64,000 nucleotides of DNA from Numida meleagris (taxonomy: Eukaryota > Chordata > Aves > Galliformes > Numididae): assembly GCF_002078875.1 (NCBI RefSeq), contig NC_034415.1:21839225-21903224 (forward strand), given 5' to 3'. Within the stretch, counting starts at the first letter, position 1. Each line of letters opens with the position of its first letter. Of this stretch, positions 1-23,889 are shown in pieces. The notes below the pieces were generated by a model that was given only the letters and a program-made list of their open reading frames with translations, ran no database searches and was not told the origin of the DNA. Made by a program: the position numbers and the translations under genes.

Positions 1-199
1 CTTTATGAGGTTGATTCAAACCCATGGCTAACTACATCTATGTACATAAGAAAGTCATGCTTGGAGCGCATGGCTGTACTTCAAGGTATGCACTTGTCTG
101 TGCAGATCAGCTTGGCTGCTGCTTGCTGGCAGCTTTGTGAGCTGGACAGTGTGAAAGGCTTTTTAATTAAGGCAAAAATGGAAAAGCTTTTCAATTTGT

Positions 200-318
200 G
201 CTGGAAGCGTTCAAAGCCCCATCCAGCCTGGCCTTGGGCAGCCTGTTCTAGTGGGATGTGTCCCTGCCCTCATGGTCTTTAAGATCACTTCCACCCCAAG
301 CCATGCTGTGATTCTAAA
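200..318 (+). mobile_element. CR1 LINE 3' fragment
   Basis: The order of phrases matches the degenerate 3' end of avian CR1: a 'ccagcctggccttgggcagc' block, then 'gtgtccctgccct', then 'ctttaagatca', ending in a 'gtgattcta' tail. Old and truncated. Confidence 0.7.
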
Positions 319-1505
319 AGCGTACTGACCCCTCAGCTGGGCTCTGCTGATCCCCTGCCCTGGCGCATTAAATAACAACCAACTCAAAGAGCTAGGTGGA
401 AAAATTGGTGAAAAGATTCAGCCAGACAGGGGACCCCTGAGTGACCACATCCATGCTGCAGTCTCTCTGTGTCTGATGGGGCCGATGGGCTCTTGGCAAC
501 ACAAGCACGAGCCCAGGCCAGCTCCGGGGTTTGTTGCAGTGCCAGTTAGACTTTAAAACTGCAGTTAAACAGAGCATGTTCATCAGATTCTCAGTTGTGC
601 CAGATTATACTGGGACAAAGCACTCTTTGGTGCTGATCACTCACACCCATAATTGCTAGGTTGTTCTCAATTTACCTTTCACCTTGGACAAAGGTAACCT
701 TTTACGTTGGGCATGCTTCTGTTGTTGCAGGAGAGTTCCGTTAGTTTTACTGACTCCGTGCTGCTAAGTTTGCTAGAAGCCAGCAGTTGTGAGCCAGTGA
801 GGAAGCTGTCAAAGCCCTGGAGACATGCTGAAAGCAACATCTGTAGATGCCTTGGTGGAGGAGGAGCTGGCAGGGTGTCTGGCAGGTGTATTCAGGGGGA
901 CACTGAGATCTCCTATTTCCATCTATTTCTGTCTCACTGCAGTACCATGGCTATTAAAAACCAGAGTGTCAGTCTCTGGCCACCCTTCCTCATGGCCACA
1001 GCTCCTGGGGAGCAGAGGGAGGTGGCCCAGGAGGGCTCAGTCCCTCAGCAGTCTCTCGTGTGCATCTCGCCTGTTTCAGCATCCAGTGGAAGATGCCTAT
1101 TTTTGACTGAGAGTGGTGCGGCTCATTGCTCAGATTTCAGCTCCTGTGTTTCCTCTGCTTCATTTGTTATCAGTGTGTGGTCATTAAAAATCCCCTTAGG
1201 CACCTCTTCCCAGATGCTTTTAATGCTGGATCCATTCCAAAGCTTGCATTTCAATGTGAGATCAGGCTATCGCTTTTCTTTCCTAGAGGAGCTGGGGTTA
1301 TACTTTCCTTTCAAAACACCCAAGGGAGGAAGATACAGAAGTGCTGTTTCGTTTGGTTTGGTTTGTGTTTGGTTTTTGTTTTTTTTTTTTTTTTTCTTTA
1401 CCCAAAACCTCACATCTAGAGCCCTGGTTAAGAAGCAGGAGCTGTCAGTGGATGTTCTTCTCTAGCCTTGTTGGTGACCACAGTAGAATGAGAGGTGATG
1501 GCCTT

Positions 1506-1735
1506 AGGTTGCTCTAGGGGAGGCTCAGGTTGGATATTAGGAAAAATCTCTTTTCAGAAAGAGCGGTGCTGCACTGGCACAGGCTGCCCAGGGAGGTGGT
1601 GGGGTCACCGTCCCTGGAGGTGTTCCAGGACCATGGGGATGTGGCACTGAGGGATGTGGTCAGTGGGCATGGTGGGGTGGGGTTGAACTGAATGATCTTA
1701 GAGGTCTTTTCCAACCTCAATGATTCTTTAATAAC
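1506..1735 (+). mobile_element. CR1 LINE 3' end
   Basis: Typical CR1 3' end in plus orientation: 'ggttggatattaggaaaaa' near its start, 'gcactggcacaggctgccca', a 'gggatgtggtcagtgggcat' block, then 'atgatcttagaggtc' and an ATTCTTT-like tail. About 230 bp, 5'-truncated as usual. Confidence 0.92.
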
Positions 1736-2784
1736 CTCTCCTTGCACATGAACTCATCTGCCCTTTGCTCTGGGATTACTCCCAGCGGCATGGATCAAAC
1801 TGAGTGCCGATGCTTCGAAGGTGCAATGACTCGGTTACTGGGACTTGAGCCACTTGGAAAAGCCAAGCACAGCGAGGCTTATTGCTGCCCCAATTTCTTC
1901 CAGCAAGTTTATGCTTTCTGTTATTGCACCAACAGGAGGAAACACAGGCATCATATCAAGTCCCCTTTCTGCTGATACTGTCTAAGGTATAGGCTGGTGG
2001 GTGGCTCGGCTGCTGCTGAACCCCCTGGGACAGCACCAGGACACAAACACCCGCTTGAGAAATGCCAGCCAAGCAAATAGCAGAACCAAGAGATGTCAGC
2101 ACTAAAGGAACTGAGCAAACATTCCCTCGATTTGGTAAATAGGGTGACATTGCGGCTCATTTCTACACTGCTATCGAATTTGTTGCACTTCAAATGGAAT
2201 TGAACTTCAGCAGTGACTGTTTCAGCCCTAGCTCACAAAAATCTTTCCCTCTGTGCATTGTCATAGCTGGACTAGGTCTGTGCATGAGTTAGCAGCTTTA
2301 GCAGAGCAGTTTTTGTTTAAAGAAAAGGGAATTTGTACGTGTGGTCTTTTTATCTCTGCCTGTGACTCGATCTTTGCACTAACCCATCTAACTGGTTTGT
2401 TGCTTGTTGCCTGCTTAATATACAATAAAACTGGCTGTAAAAGCAATAAAACGATGATTGCTTTCAAAGAGTGGACTGCCAGCTACCACTGCTACAAGCA
2501 ATGACGTCCACACATGCAACAATAGGCAGTGTGCACTTCTGCCCATGAGGGTGTTCTCCATGGCTATGATCAATTGGTTAGGAAGAATTATTTTATATGA
2601 TGGTTGAAGGTAATAAGCACATCTGCTTCTCCTGCCCTGCAAACCCAGGACAGCCCCTTGGTGGTGATGGCTTGGTTTTGTGATGCAGGAAGACGTTGAG
2701 CTTTTGAAAACAGTGGCTTAGGAAATTTTCTTTTTTTCACCAAATCCGAGTGTTCTGTCTCTTTTCCCTTCTCCACAACTACAG

Positions 2785-7870
<5,086 letters not shown>

Positions 7871-8185
7871 TGCTGGAAAATGGCCTAAGCATCAGTGGGA
7901 GGGACTGAGCAGACCAGAAGAAAATGTTTGCCTGGGACACAAGGTGCACAGCAGCTCTGGGGATGAGGATTCCTCGCTCCTGCGTGGCTGCCAGCAGACA
8001 AACTTGTCCCTGTGGGCACCCCAGTGCCTGCAGGTCAGCTCAGGGCTGACCTCACCTCTCTTCTCTTACTCAATGCCTGATTGCACTCAATGCACTGATT
8101 ACAGCTTGGGCTCAGAACTTTTGCTCAAGCTGCAAAATATGGTGTAATTTTTGCATTAATAAACCATTAATTCCTGTAACAGCCA
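7871..8185 (+). other. CYP4B1: 3' UTR and poly(A) signal of CYP4B copy 1
   Basis: About 300 bp of non-coding sequence follows the TGA stop. A canonical AATAAA is at 8158-8163, so cleavage is expected near 8180. Confidence 0.75.
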
Positions 8186-11100
8186 CTGTATTGAGTTTGT
8201 ATTGCTAACGCTCACCAGCTCCATCCCACCAGCCAACCCAGCATCTCATAGAATCACTAAGGTTGGAGAAGACCTCTAAGATCATCCAGCCCTCAACCCA
8301 CCATGCCCACTGGCCACGTCCCTCAGTGCCACATCCCCATGGTTCTGGAACACCTCCAGGGACAGTGACCCCACCACCTCCCTGAGCAGCCTGTGCCAAT
8401 GAATCACCATTCCTTCTGAGAAGATATTTTTCCTAATATCCAACCTGATCCAATGTTTCACTGAGATTGTTAAACATGGGTCTGAAAGGTCCTTGATCTA
8501 CTGATGATGGGGATGATGGAAGAGAGAGAAGGCTTATTAAAAAAAAAATCCAGCTGTTATAAAACTAGGAGAGTCTGCAAGAACTTTGAAGGGTGGTATT
8601 AGGGTTTGAAATTATCTTGATAAATTAGAAAAAGTGCTCAAGTGATTAGGATGCAGCTCTGTAAGAGCACACACAAAGCACAAGAACAGGTGCAGGCACT
8701 GCACAAAACCTCAAAGGATGGCTGTGCAGCAGCCTCTCCGAAAATGTGTTTTGAAGATATAGAGGACCATAACAGTAATGTGAATCAGTAATATCCTGCT
8801 GTTCTAATCAAAGCAAACACCGGACCTGGATACGTAAGTACAAATATTTCTCCAAAACCTTCTCTCACATCTCCTTTCACTAAATGAAATGAGTGTCCTT
8901 CAGCTCTATCCTGAGATTCAAGCATAAAGGCAACTACATTTACTGCAAAATGTATCTTGCCAACATATTCTGAAGTGCAAAATGAGAAAAATTTTTATCA
9001 AAATAACTGAAGTCACCAGAACCAAACAACATACCTCTCTATATTGGATGGGGAGGGGACAGAACCAGGACAGCTGACCCAAATTGGCCTAAGCAATATT
9101 CTGTATTCTATAACATTGTGCTCAGCAGTAAAACTGGGGGAGCTGACCAGGTGGAATGGCCATTGCTAAGGGACTGCTGGGCACCGGTCAACTGTTGGTG
9201 GGCAACTGCACTGCTCATCACTTGTTTTGCTGTTTTTTTTTTATTATTATTATTAGTAGTATTACCATTTTATTTTTTATTTTTTTAAACTTCTTACTAA
9301 ACTGTTCTCATCTCAACACACAAGTTTTGCACTTTTTGATTTTCTCCCCCATCCCACTGTGGGGTGTCTGTGAAAGCAAGCAAGCAATGGGCTCACCTTC
9401 CAGCATGTGATTCCTTAGAGTGCCACCCCTCCGCCCCAGATAACTTCCCCTTGCTTGATATTAAGATACTTGACAGTAATAAAGAGCCCCAGTCACGTGG
9501 GATTTTATAACCCAGAGCAATGGCATAAAGACAGCCAAGGACTAGATGCAGAGAGGTTACCTCATTCTTTAATCCTACTTTCTGCTGGAAGGGTAATTGC
9601 AAAGATGAACTGACCTTAGACTGCCTGATTCAGACTTCGGGATAACTAATTCAACTAGCTCTCAAGAGATGGGCTCTGCTGAGTGCAGTAGGGTATGTAT
9701 TCATTGGATTTCTTTCATTGCTACAGCTGAACAGCCCCATTTCTCACTTACCCACACCAGCCTGTTGGTGTCACCTTCTCACCAAGCACAGAGGGTAGCA
9801 CATTGTCCCCAGGGGATGTGGTGCCTGCACAGGACCCACGGGGCTCTCAGTGCAAACCTGTTATCAGGTGCTACCAGCAGTCCCCATCCAAACCCCACTG
9901 GGATTTTGGGCTGGGAGCAGCCTGTAAATTAAATTAGTATTGCAGCGTAGTTGTAAGACAGCCATATTAAATGCTTCCAGACATAAATTCACCCTAGAGA
10001 TGCGTGTGGTCAGATGGGATCCAGACAGCTCACATTACTCTGCGACACTTGCTGGGCTCTTTCCATCATATCCTCATATATCATGTGTTAGGAAGCCTGA
10101 AATATTATTTTTGTTGGCAACACAACTATATTTTGTCTCTCAGCACTAAGCACCACAGGAATACGCAGGGACAGATGGCTTGGACTCTTCTTCCTACCCG
10201 AATAAACACAGGCACACCCAGGGAAGCAGCTGCTGTAATGTCATGCTCTGGGACAAAGTACCAATTTGCCACCTAAATTTCACCTGTTTGGCAGAGCAGT
10301 CCTTCTGCAATGGATGCTAACAGCATGCGCCAAGTCATTGCTTCACTGGAGGTGTCTAAATTAAGTAGGAAGACTCCCAAAACCCCGAGAGCAACTTTCA
10401 TGGCCTGAAATCCCCATCAATGAGGGTTTAGTCACTCTGCTCTGTCTTCCCTATCAGCTCAAGGCTCTGCGCTCACTTGACCTTCAAGACAACCCAAGTA
10501 TTCTTGACTCCATGCTCAGCAGTTGATACTGGTTATTAAATAACTACCACTGAACCAGATGGGTAAAAATCCACCCTGCTCAGTTACCCGTGATCAAACA
10601 CACTTTCCAGGGACCTTGTCCCAGTGAGAATTTCTAGGCGATTATAAAGTTTAGTCTGACTCCATGCCAGTGACTCCCCAGACAGGTCCCTCCACCTGTG
10701 AGTCTTGGGGGATTTCTCTGCCATTTCATATGGGATTGCTGAAAGGTGCCTGCCAGGTCCAGATCAGTCAGTCTGGTAATGGGATAGGTGTCAGAGGATA
10801 CCCTAAAGCAGCTCCATTTGTGCCTACCAAAGGCTCAACCCCCATCTCTCTTTTCATCCTTCACATGGCCCTGGCAAGGCACCCAACTTCTTTGAGTGTT
10901 CTGCAGGTCTTCAGCGCACATGACCCACAGAAGCCAACCCACTGCCCTCAGGTCCTCAGCCCCTCTCCTTCTCTGTCCCATCCATAGTCATGGGTAAGGT
11001 CAGAGGAGAGGCTGGGTGTTGATGGGCTGTTTCCTGGAGGGGCTCTGAATAAGACTGAAGGCTTTTTTAGAACTAAGTGAGAGGTAAAAACACTTGGAGG

Positions 11101-13344
11101 AGAGACAGAGTCCGTGGTGCATTGGAGGTTGGGAATGCAATCTCTTGTAGTATGCACCACTTGAACTTAACTTCAAGGTTAACCCCAAGCACCATGACAG
11201 ATCTGTCCAAATCCTCTCTGTGATTTCATCTGGCTTCCCAGCCAGCTTCCTCATCAGCCCACAATGCCTCCTTTCCTAATTACCTATTAATCACAGCACT
11301 GCAGAGGAGGGAGGAGAGGGTAGGAATAGAGGAGGGAAGATAGGAAGAGCAGGAGGTGCTGTGCAGAAGAGAGAAGATGCATCTTCCACGGCTGTGAAAT
11401 CCCTGGAGTTGGACACTCCTGCTCAGGAAAGTGAAAGCAAATCTAGTCTCTCCTGCTTGGGCTACAGATGAACGTAGGATGAATTCCTTCCCTGAGGAAT
11501 GCCTGACCTGACATACTGCAGTCTTCTGCCACCTGAACAACTTCCCACTCCCTGAACTTTTGCACAGATCCAGCTAGGTGTAACAAGATACACTGAGCAT
11601 CATGAAGCTGGCCAAGTGTGTGAAAAGCACTCTGTTTTGTCCTGGAAGTTATCCTGTCATGGGAGTTATCCAACACAAGAGTTTAATCCTCAGCTTCGTG
11701 TGACAAGAAGTATTGGTGTTTTCTTTAAATTTCAATATTGTTGGCTGATGTGGCTCTAATGATTTACCAGGCTCTGGGTCAAACAACGCAGCATGTTAGC
11801 AATGATGTAGGGCAGAGAGCACGATGATAAACACCAGCCAGGGGATATACTTCCTTTTTCCTCCTAGCCTGAAGAATCAGAGACCCCATCTTAAAAGAGG
11901 TTTCAAGGGTGCAGCTCTTTGCAATATATCTTCCCACCATGCTAACAAGAATCCAGTTAGCTTGAGTCATCCCAGCTGAGGAAGTGACCCCAGCATTTTT
12001 TCTAGGGAAACACAGAAGAAATATGGTGTTACATTGGAAGACAAGCAAAAGAGTGTTGGCAGCCCAAGAACAGACTTAGAGTAGCTCGTAAATGTGATGT
12101 CTTTCAAGCCAAAGCAAAAGTGTCCCCTAGAAGCCCTCAGAATTATCCTGTAAGCTCTCAGAAGGGGTGGATAGCTCAGAAACTGTAGTATAAATGAAAC
12201 TGCCCATACCAAGGGCAATCATTGCAATCATTAATAAACAGCTCACAAGCCAGCTGGGGGAAAAGTCACCCTGTTCACTAGCCTTCAGATATTGTCATGG
12301 GGTCAAGTAATACCTGAACAGTGGGTGCTGTAGGATATTTTCTTACAAACTCTCTGTCTCAAATGCTCTGACTAGGGCAGTGTGCATTTAATAAAGTGAT
12401 TCTACCAGCAGAAAATGTGGCTTTCAATTGGCAGTAGTCTAAGCAAGACTAAATGTTAAAGGAGAGCGTCTATCCATCTGAAGACCCTCGTTTTAGAGAC
12501 ATGTTAAGTCAAAGAGAAACACCCACACAACTCAGGAGCCCCAACACTTTAACATGTTGGACTGACAGGTCCAGCAGCTGATGACTCATTACATCTTCAT
12601 AATATCCAGACACACAAATGGGAAGTTATTTCGACCCATCTGGGGATCCATATCTTTGCAGTACACCTGGAAATCAGCCAGAAGTGTCAAGTTTTCAGCC
12701 CAAACCCTCCCCCAGCCCTGCAGGCAGGGAAAGGAAGACTCACCAGGATTGTAGACTGAACACCATCATATCACCACCCCTTCCCATCAGGTTAGATGAA
12801 CCTCAGTGCTGCTGCAGCTATTTTTGCCGCACTCCCACACTGTGACTTATCTATTGATAGCATCAATTCTTCTAGACAATGCTTTTGTCTCTTAGCTCAT
12901 CTATATAGGACCACTTGGAAAGCACACCACAGTGCCTTATGGGCTGGTCAGGTTTTGGCTGTTCCTTTGATTACAGTCCAGCTGTGAGCTGTTACAGTTA
13001 CTAAGGGCACCATTTTTACAGCTGAGGGTGGTTGGATCAGTCCAACAGAAGTAGCCTGTTTGCTTCTCGCCTTGCGTGGGTGTGCTGGGGGCTACCAGAC
13101 CTGAGCATTCATCCACTAGGGCATACATGAAGGAGGCAGAGCTGGGGTCCTGTGCTGCTTCAAGCATTTTCACTCACTGTTGGGATGTAACGACCTTCAG
13201 AAAAAGTAAATATTTACAGAGTGTTTGCTAACAAGCCATTTCTATCCACAGATTATTCCAAGTAGATAAAAGGGTCAACAGGGACTGTAGGAATTCTGGC
13301 TGTGGGTCAAGCTGACTCATTGCTTACTGGTACACCTCTACTAC
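8186..13344. other. Spacer between the two CYP4B copies
   Basis: About 5.2 kb with no recognisable exon on either strand. It contains one minus-oriented CR1 3' end (about 8246-8455), a T/TTA-rich simple repeat near 9232-9288 and otherwise unique sequence. Open frames here show no known domain. Its 3' end carries the promoter of CYP4B copy 2. Confidence 0.7.
8246..8455 (-). mobile_element. CR1 LINE 3' end
   Basis: Reverse-oriented CR1 3' end beginning with a 'tcatagaatcactaaggttg' tail and running through 'gacctctaagatcatc' and 'cctcagtgccacatccccat' to 'cctaatatccaacctgatcc'. Confidence 0.92.
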
Positions 13345-13375
13345 TATAAAACTCATCCAGACCTTGCATCAGCAG
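13206..13375 (+). promoter_or_regulatory. Promoter of CYP4B copy 2 (TATA box 13345-13350)
   Basis: TATAAA at 13345-13350 lies about 105 bp upstream of the ATG, implying transcription start near 13375. Upstream, TGACTCA at 13313-13319 is a perfect AP-1 core. GTAAATATTTAC at 13206-13217 is a perfect 12-bp palindrome made of two overlapping forkhead (FOXA-like) sites, which would suit a liver or gut P450. The TATA box is seen directly; factor assignment is inference. Confidence 0.7.
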
Positions 13376-13454
13376 CACTTTGCCAGCCCCACTGGAGGAG
13401 TCAAAGAGGAGTAGGGAGGACAAGGCAGGGTCAGGCACCCAGACTCAGGCCAGC

Positions 13455-19752
<6,298 letters not shown>

Positions 19753-21534
19753 CCTTATGAGGTACCACAAGCAGTTTCCAAAGATCACCCTCACCTCAGA
19801 GGTGCGCCCTGGCCAACCTGCAGCCTTCTTGAACACCAGGGCCAGGGAGGGGGATACCCACCAGACCCACCTTATGTCTCACCCACGCTATCCCCACACT
19901 GAGCACCCCGTGCCCAGCAGGTTCAAGACCCCTCTTTGCAGCAGGAACAGCACCACTGAGGTATTTTGGGGGGTTAGCAGGGATCTTCTGTCTTCTCCTC
20001 GCCTCTAGCCTGTCCTGATGAGATTTCTGTCTGGGTACCTCCACATTAAGCTCTGGGATGAGCCCCGCCCTGATGAGCTATGGGCTGGCTACGGGCTGGC
20101 TATTGTGCCTGGTGCTACAAAAATGAAGGCCAGCAGGTTTTCCTGACCTGACACTGAACTTCCTGGAGCTGAGGGTGCTCAGACACTGGGTAGCCTGGAG
20201 AAAGCCCTCAGCACCACATGCCCTTAGCCTTGTCCTCCTCCACAACGCAATTAAAGCCTTGCCAAGATGGTTTGGAAGAGTGGCCCTGGATGCTTTTGCA
20301 CCTGCAGTCAGCGGGAGAGGATGAAGCTGGTTGAGCTCCGTTGAGAATGAGCTGCTCCCATTGCTCTGCAGCACCGGAGGGTGCAGTCCTGGCACTGCAT
20401 TTCCCCAAGCCACAAAGGCTACTGAAGAAGTTTTATCCCCTGAGAAGTGTTAGCATTTCTGTGGTAAGGAAATAACTGCAGCAAGCTGCCTTTGAAAGCA
20501 GCAGAACAAAAGTAGTGGTGGCAATAACAAAAATCCGCAGGCAGAAACAAAGCATGGGTTGGTCCTGGGACTTTTCCTGCTCGGGCTGAGAACTGAGCGC
20601 TCAGTACACGAGTGAAAGGGAAAAACTGCCATCGGAGAGCCGTGCTGGAGGGGCTTAGGCGACAGCACGGGGATGTTCTCTGCCCGCCCCATGAGGCTGG
20701 GGGCCGGAGGATGGCCGTTGGACCCCCCCACACACATACACACTTCCCCCGACTCATCGTGCAGGTCCGCGCCGCTCCGCTGGGTGGCACTGAGAGATCC
20801 GGGAGAAACCCAAATCCCCCCTTTTGCGGGCAGCCCCCCCGGCTCTGCGTGCAGAACAGCCTGGCGCTGCCGATGGGTTCTCCGGGAGGGGGGGGTTGTT
20901 AGGATCAGGGAAAGGGGTCATTGCCCGTTCCCGGCACAGAGAGCATCGGGGAAACTGAGGCACAGGGGCTGCATACAGATAGAAGCACTGATGCCACCAC
21001 CCTTTTAACACCCATAGGCTCACAGTGCTCTCAGAAATCAGCCCCAGCTCTCCTCTTCCCCTGTATCTTCAAGGGGCTGGGTGCTGGAGCTGGGCTGTTA
21101 TGTGCAGGGAATGATTTGGTCTTTCTGCTCTGCCACCTCCCTCAGACACCTTCCCCAAGGCTGCACAACACAACCTCTTCCACCCACACCACTGCAGAAG
21201 CGCACGAAGAGAGACTGATGGAGACCTCATTGCCCAAGCCCTGTCCCCAACACCTCCTGCCAGGCAGTGGCAATTCTGTGCTCTCATCTCTCTCCATCCA
21301 TCACCATGGATACAACATCTGGACGGGCAATTCCTTACTGGGTACCACAGCCCCTCAGGGAGATGCCACCAGAGCCGACCCCTTTGGCGGGGAGATGCTT
21401 TGGGCTGCACACATCGCACCAAAAATCCCCTTTTTCTTCTTTCCCTCCCTCCCCTTCTCTTTTTTTCCCTCCTTTTTTTTTTTTTTTTTTTTTTTTATGC
21501 ACAAACAATGGAGCTAAAAGGTTGGGTATCGGGC

Positions 21535-21840
21535 CGATAATCATGAATGACGTGTCGTTATTACACGCCGCACATCCATTATCTCCCACTCCAGCCATGT
21601 CACAGACGGCTGGAGGAGGGCAGATAACGGGGTGCCTTCATGCAGATGGCTTATTATCAGGATGTTCCAGGAGGGGCTTTAAGACAGTTAGCGATGCTGT
21701 TTGCCAGTTAAAGATTAGAGACCCCAGAGAATAATTAACAATCCCCAAACCCGTTTTTTTCTCCTGGATTCTTCTGCTTTCTCCCCCCTCCCCTGTCCTC
21801 TTTAATCTATTCACTCTAGCAGGTGTAATAAAGTGATAAG
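21535..21840. promoter_or_regulatory. Candidate haematopoietic enhancer: cluster of TAL1/E-box-GATA composite motifs (TAL1 '+40'-like position)
   Basis: Four composite sites in about 260 bp. In reverse: CTG-N7-AGATAA (21579-21594) and CTG-N8-TGATAA (21654-21670). Forward: CTG-N9-AGATAA (21610-21627) and a full CAGGTG-N9-GATA (21820-21838), which is the exact consensus selected by the TAL1/E2A/LMO2/LDB1/GATA1 complex. A further CGATAA is at 21535-21540 and a CAGATG E-box at 21643-21648. The first two composites form an imperfect inverted repeat. The cluster lies downstream of PDZK1IP1 and about 24.5 kb downstream of the predicted TAL1 promoter. In mouse the erythroid '+40' enhancer lies beyond Map17 and depends on GATA/E-box sites. 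Motifs are seen; enhancer identity is inference. Confidence 0.6.
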
Positions 21841-22330
21841 GACCGGCTCCAGGGATGTTTGTTTGGCTACTAAGGGTGTATAAACCAACAATGGATGGTA
21901 TTTTACTTCTGGCTCTCAGTACCTTGAATCAAGACCAAAAACTTCATGGCCCCGTTGCCCACATGCATCTAGCTTGCGTGCCCCGCTCCCACTTGCACCA
22001 GTGCCACCAGGCTGCACCCCAAGGGGCTGTGATAGTCCCTCCATGTGCTCTTCCAGTGTCACTCACTCCCATCGAGGTGCCAAACCTCCTTTTATGCTCT
22101 GCAGGTCCAAATCCCGTTGCTTGGGCGCTGAGGAGCCTAGCACCAAGACATCACCCCAAGGCTGCCCTGCATGGGGCAAGGCTGGAGCTAACCTCCCATT
22201 CTCCAACACTTCAACCCTATACAGCAACCCCTCAATTAAACCACCTGGAATAATTTACATATCCTCAGGGGTAGGCAGAACTCACCTGCCTTTGCTAGTG
22301 GTATCACCTGGGACCAGCAGGTGATTTTAA

Positions 22331-22420
22331 TGGTTGGCAACCCTGCCTGTGGCAGGAGGCTGGAAACAGACAACCTTTGAGGTCCCACCTAACCCAAACC
22401 ATTCTATGATTCTATGACCT
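22331..22420 (+). mobile_element. CR1 LINE 3' fragment
   Basis: Short plus-oriented CR1 end with 'ccctgcctgtggcaggaggc', a 'ttgaggtcccacctaaccca' block and the duplicated ATTCTATG tail. Confidence 0.8.
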
Positions 22421-22904
22421 GAGGTTCCAGGTGCTGCTGAGGGCCCCAAGGCAGTCCCCAGCTCACAGGGTCAGTGCAGTGGGTGCCAGGACACCAGGGA
22501 AAGATGTCTTCTTCACCATGCTCTTCCGCCAGGAAGGGATGGTACAGTGTTGTGCTTCAAACAGCATCCCCAGCCCTATCAGTAGGAGATGAGATATCCT
22601 AATTATGGCAGCGCAGGCAAGGATCCAGGCCATATCAGCCAGCACAGAAAGGTAAACAAGAAAGACAACAATAGACCCTTAACACTCATTAGCTGCGTCA
22701 GATAATACCTCACTTTTCTCCCTTTGGGGCTTAAAATCTAATTAAGATTTTCCAACAATAAATTTCATTTATGCTTGTTCCGTTTCGTTTGTTAGAGACT
22801 GCCTGGGTTCATCCAAAATCCCTATCCCTGTCCTTACCCAGACCTACAGCTGCACTCCTCAGGAATGGGATGCAATGCACCGAGCAACCACAGCATCCCT
22901 GCAT

Positions 22905-22998
22905 CTTGGAATTAATAAGGTCAGAAAAGACCTCTAAGATCATCAAGTCCAACCATCACCTACCACCACTGCCCATCCCAATCCCATCATGTCTCACC
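22905..22998 (-). mobile_element. CR1 LINE 3' fragment
   Basis: Short minus-oriented CR1 piece with 'ggtcagaaaagacctctaag', 'atcatcaagtccaaccatca' and 'accactgcccatcccaatcc'. Confidence 0.8.
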
Positions 22999-23889
22999 CA
23001 GGGCGTGCATGCGGTCGGGGACAACTTGTTACTCATTATAAGGCCACTGTTTTGTAACTTCTTTTGCAACTGAGAGGTAAAAATTAATGGGTTCCCATCT
23101 CCTTTTGCCACTCCTTGAGCCACGAGCCAGAGTGCTGACGCAGCAGGCTGCAAAATGAGTAATCCTTGTACATTCTGCTGAGCAAATCATTACCGGGGAG
23201 ATCTGGGAAGCTTGTTTGTCAGAGCTGTGCAGCTTGGCAGCCACCAGAGTAAAGACAGGAGGTGAGCTGAGGGGGCTCCTTCCCATCCCTATGGGAAGGA
23301 GTGCCATGGGGCAGTGTCAGTGGCACTCATCTCTGAGCAGCACCCAGTCCCTGCTGCAGCCCTGCAGACGAAAAAGCACTGGGTTTGGCACAACACAGCC
23401 TCCATCTGCCAAAGGAGAGCTGCACCACAGGGCTCAGCCCTTCTGAACCTTCTGCCCCATCTTCCACCCCATGCAATTTCCCAATGCCAGTTGTGATTTC
23501 TCAGCATTGGCTCCAGAATGTTTACCTGCCTGAGGCTGTGTGGGGAGGTGTCTGGCATGGGGACGCTCCTGTTTTGCACCACGCCTGAATTTCTCTGTCC
23601 CCACCCATCAGGGATATCAGCAGTGTCACCTGCAGAAGCTGTGGCTGCAGAAAAGGAACTTGCAGAGGTTGGTGGCACCAGGACCCAACTTGTACACAAC
23701 ATCACAAGCTACATCCTCTGGTGCTAAGGAAATCTAAGCTAGGAAATAAGCAATGGATCCCACCCATGAGGTGCTGGCCCCTTTCCGAGCACCCTTCCCC
23801 ATACTGTCCCACCCTCCCCAAAGCACTTGAGGGCTGGAAGTGCCACTAGATGCTGGAGAGTCCTATGAGCCACCAGCAGAATGAGCCTG

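Larger units (their letters stand above)
1..2784. other. Intron 1 or 5' flank of CYP4B copy 1; no exon recognised
   Basis: This 2.8 kb precedes the first recognisable exon of the upstream P450. I looked for an exon 1 like that of the second copy (membrane anchor, then a FPGPP-HWLYGH hinge ending at a GT donor) and did not find one, so exon 1 probably lies outside the window. The stretch contains two CR1 3' ends (about 200-318 and 1506-1735), a T-run near 1379-1395 and a DR1-like nuclear-receptor half-site pair at 685-697. Apparent open frames here are uncoded noise. Confidence 0.6.

Noticed and set aside
707..1465. 252-codon open frame before CYP4B copy 1
   Set aside because: Low-complexity, runs through a T-tract, no splice context or domain, overlaps other frames; chance.
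13380..13454. In-frame extension of CYP4B copy 2 upstream of ATG 13455
   Set aside because: It begins at a non-ATG codon and lies in the 5' UTR right after the predicted cap site; the ATG gives a typical P450 anchor.
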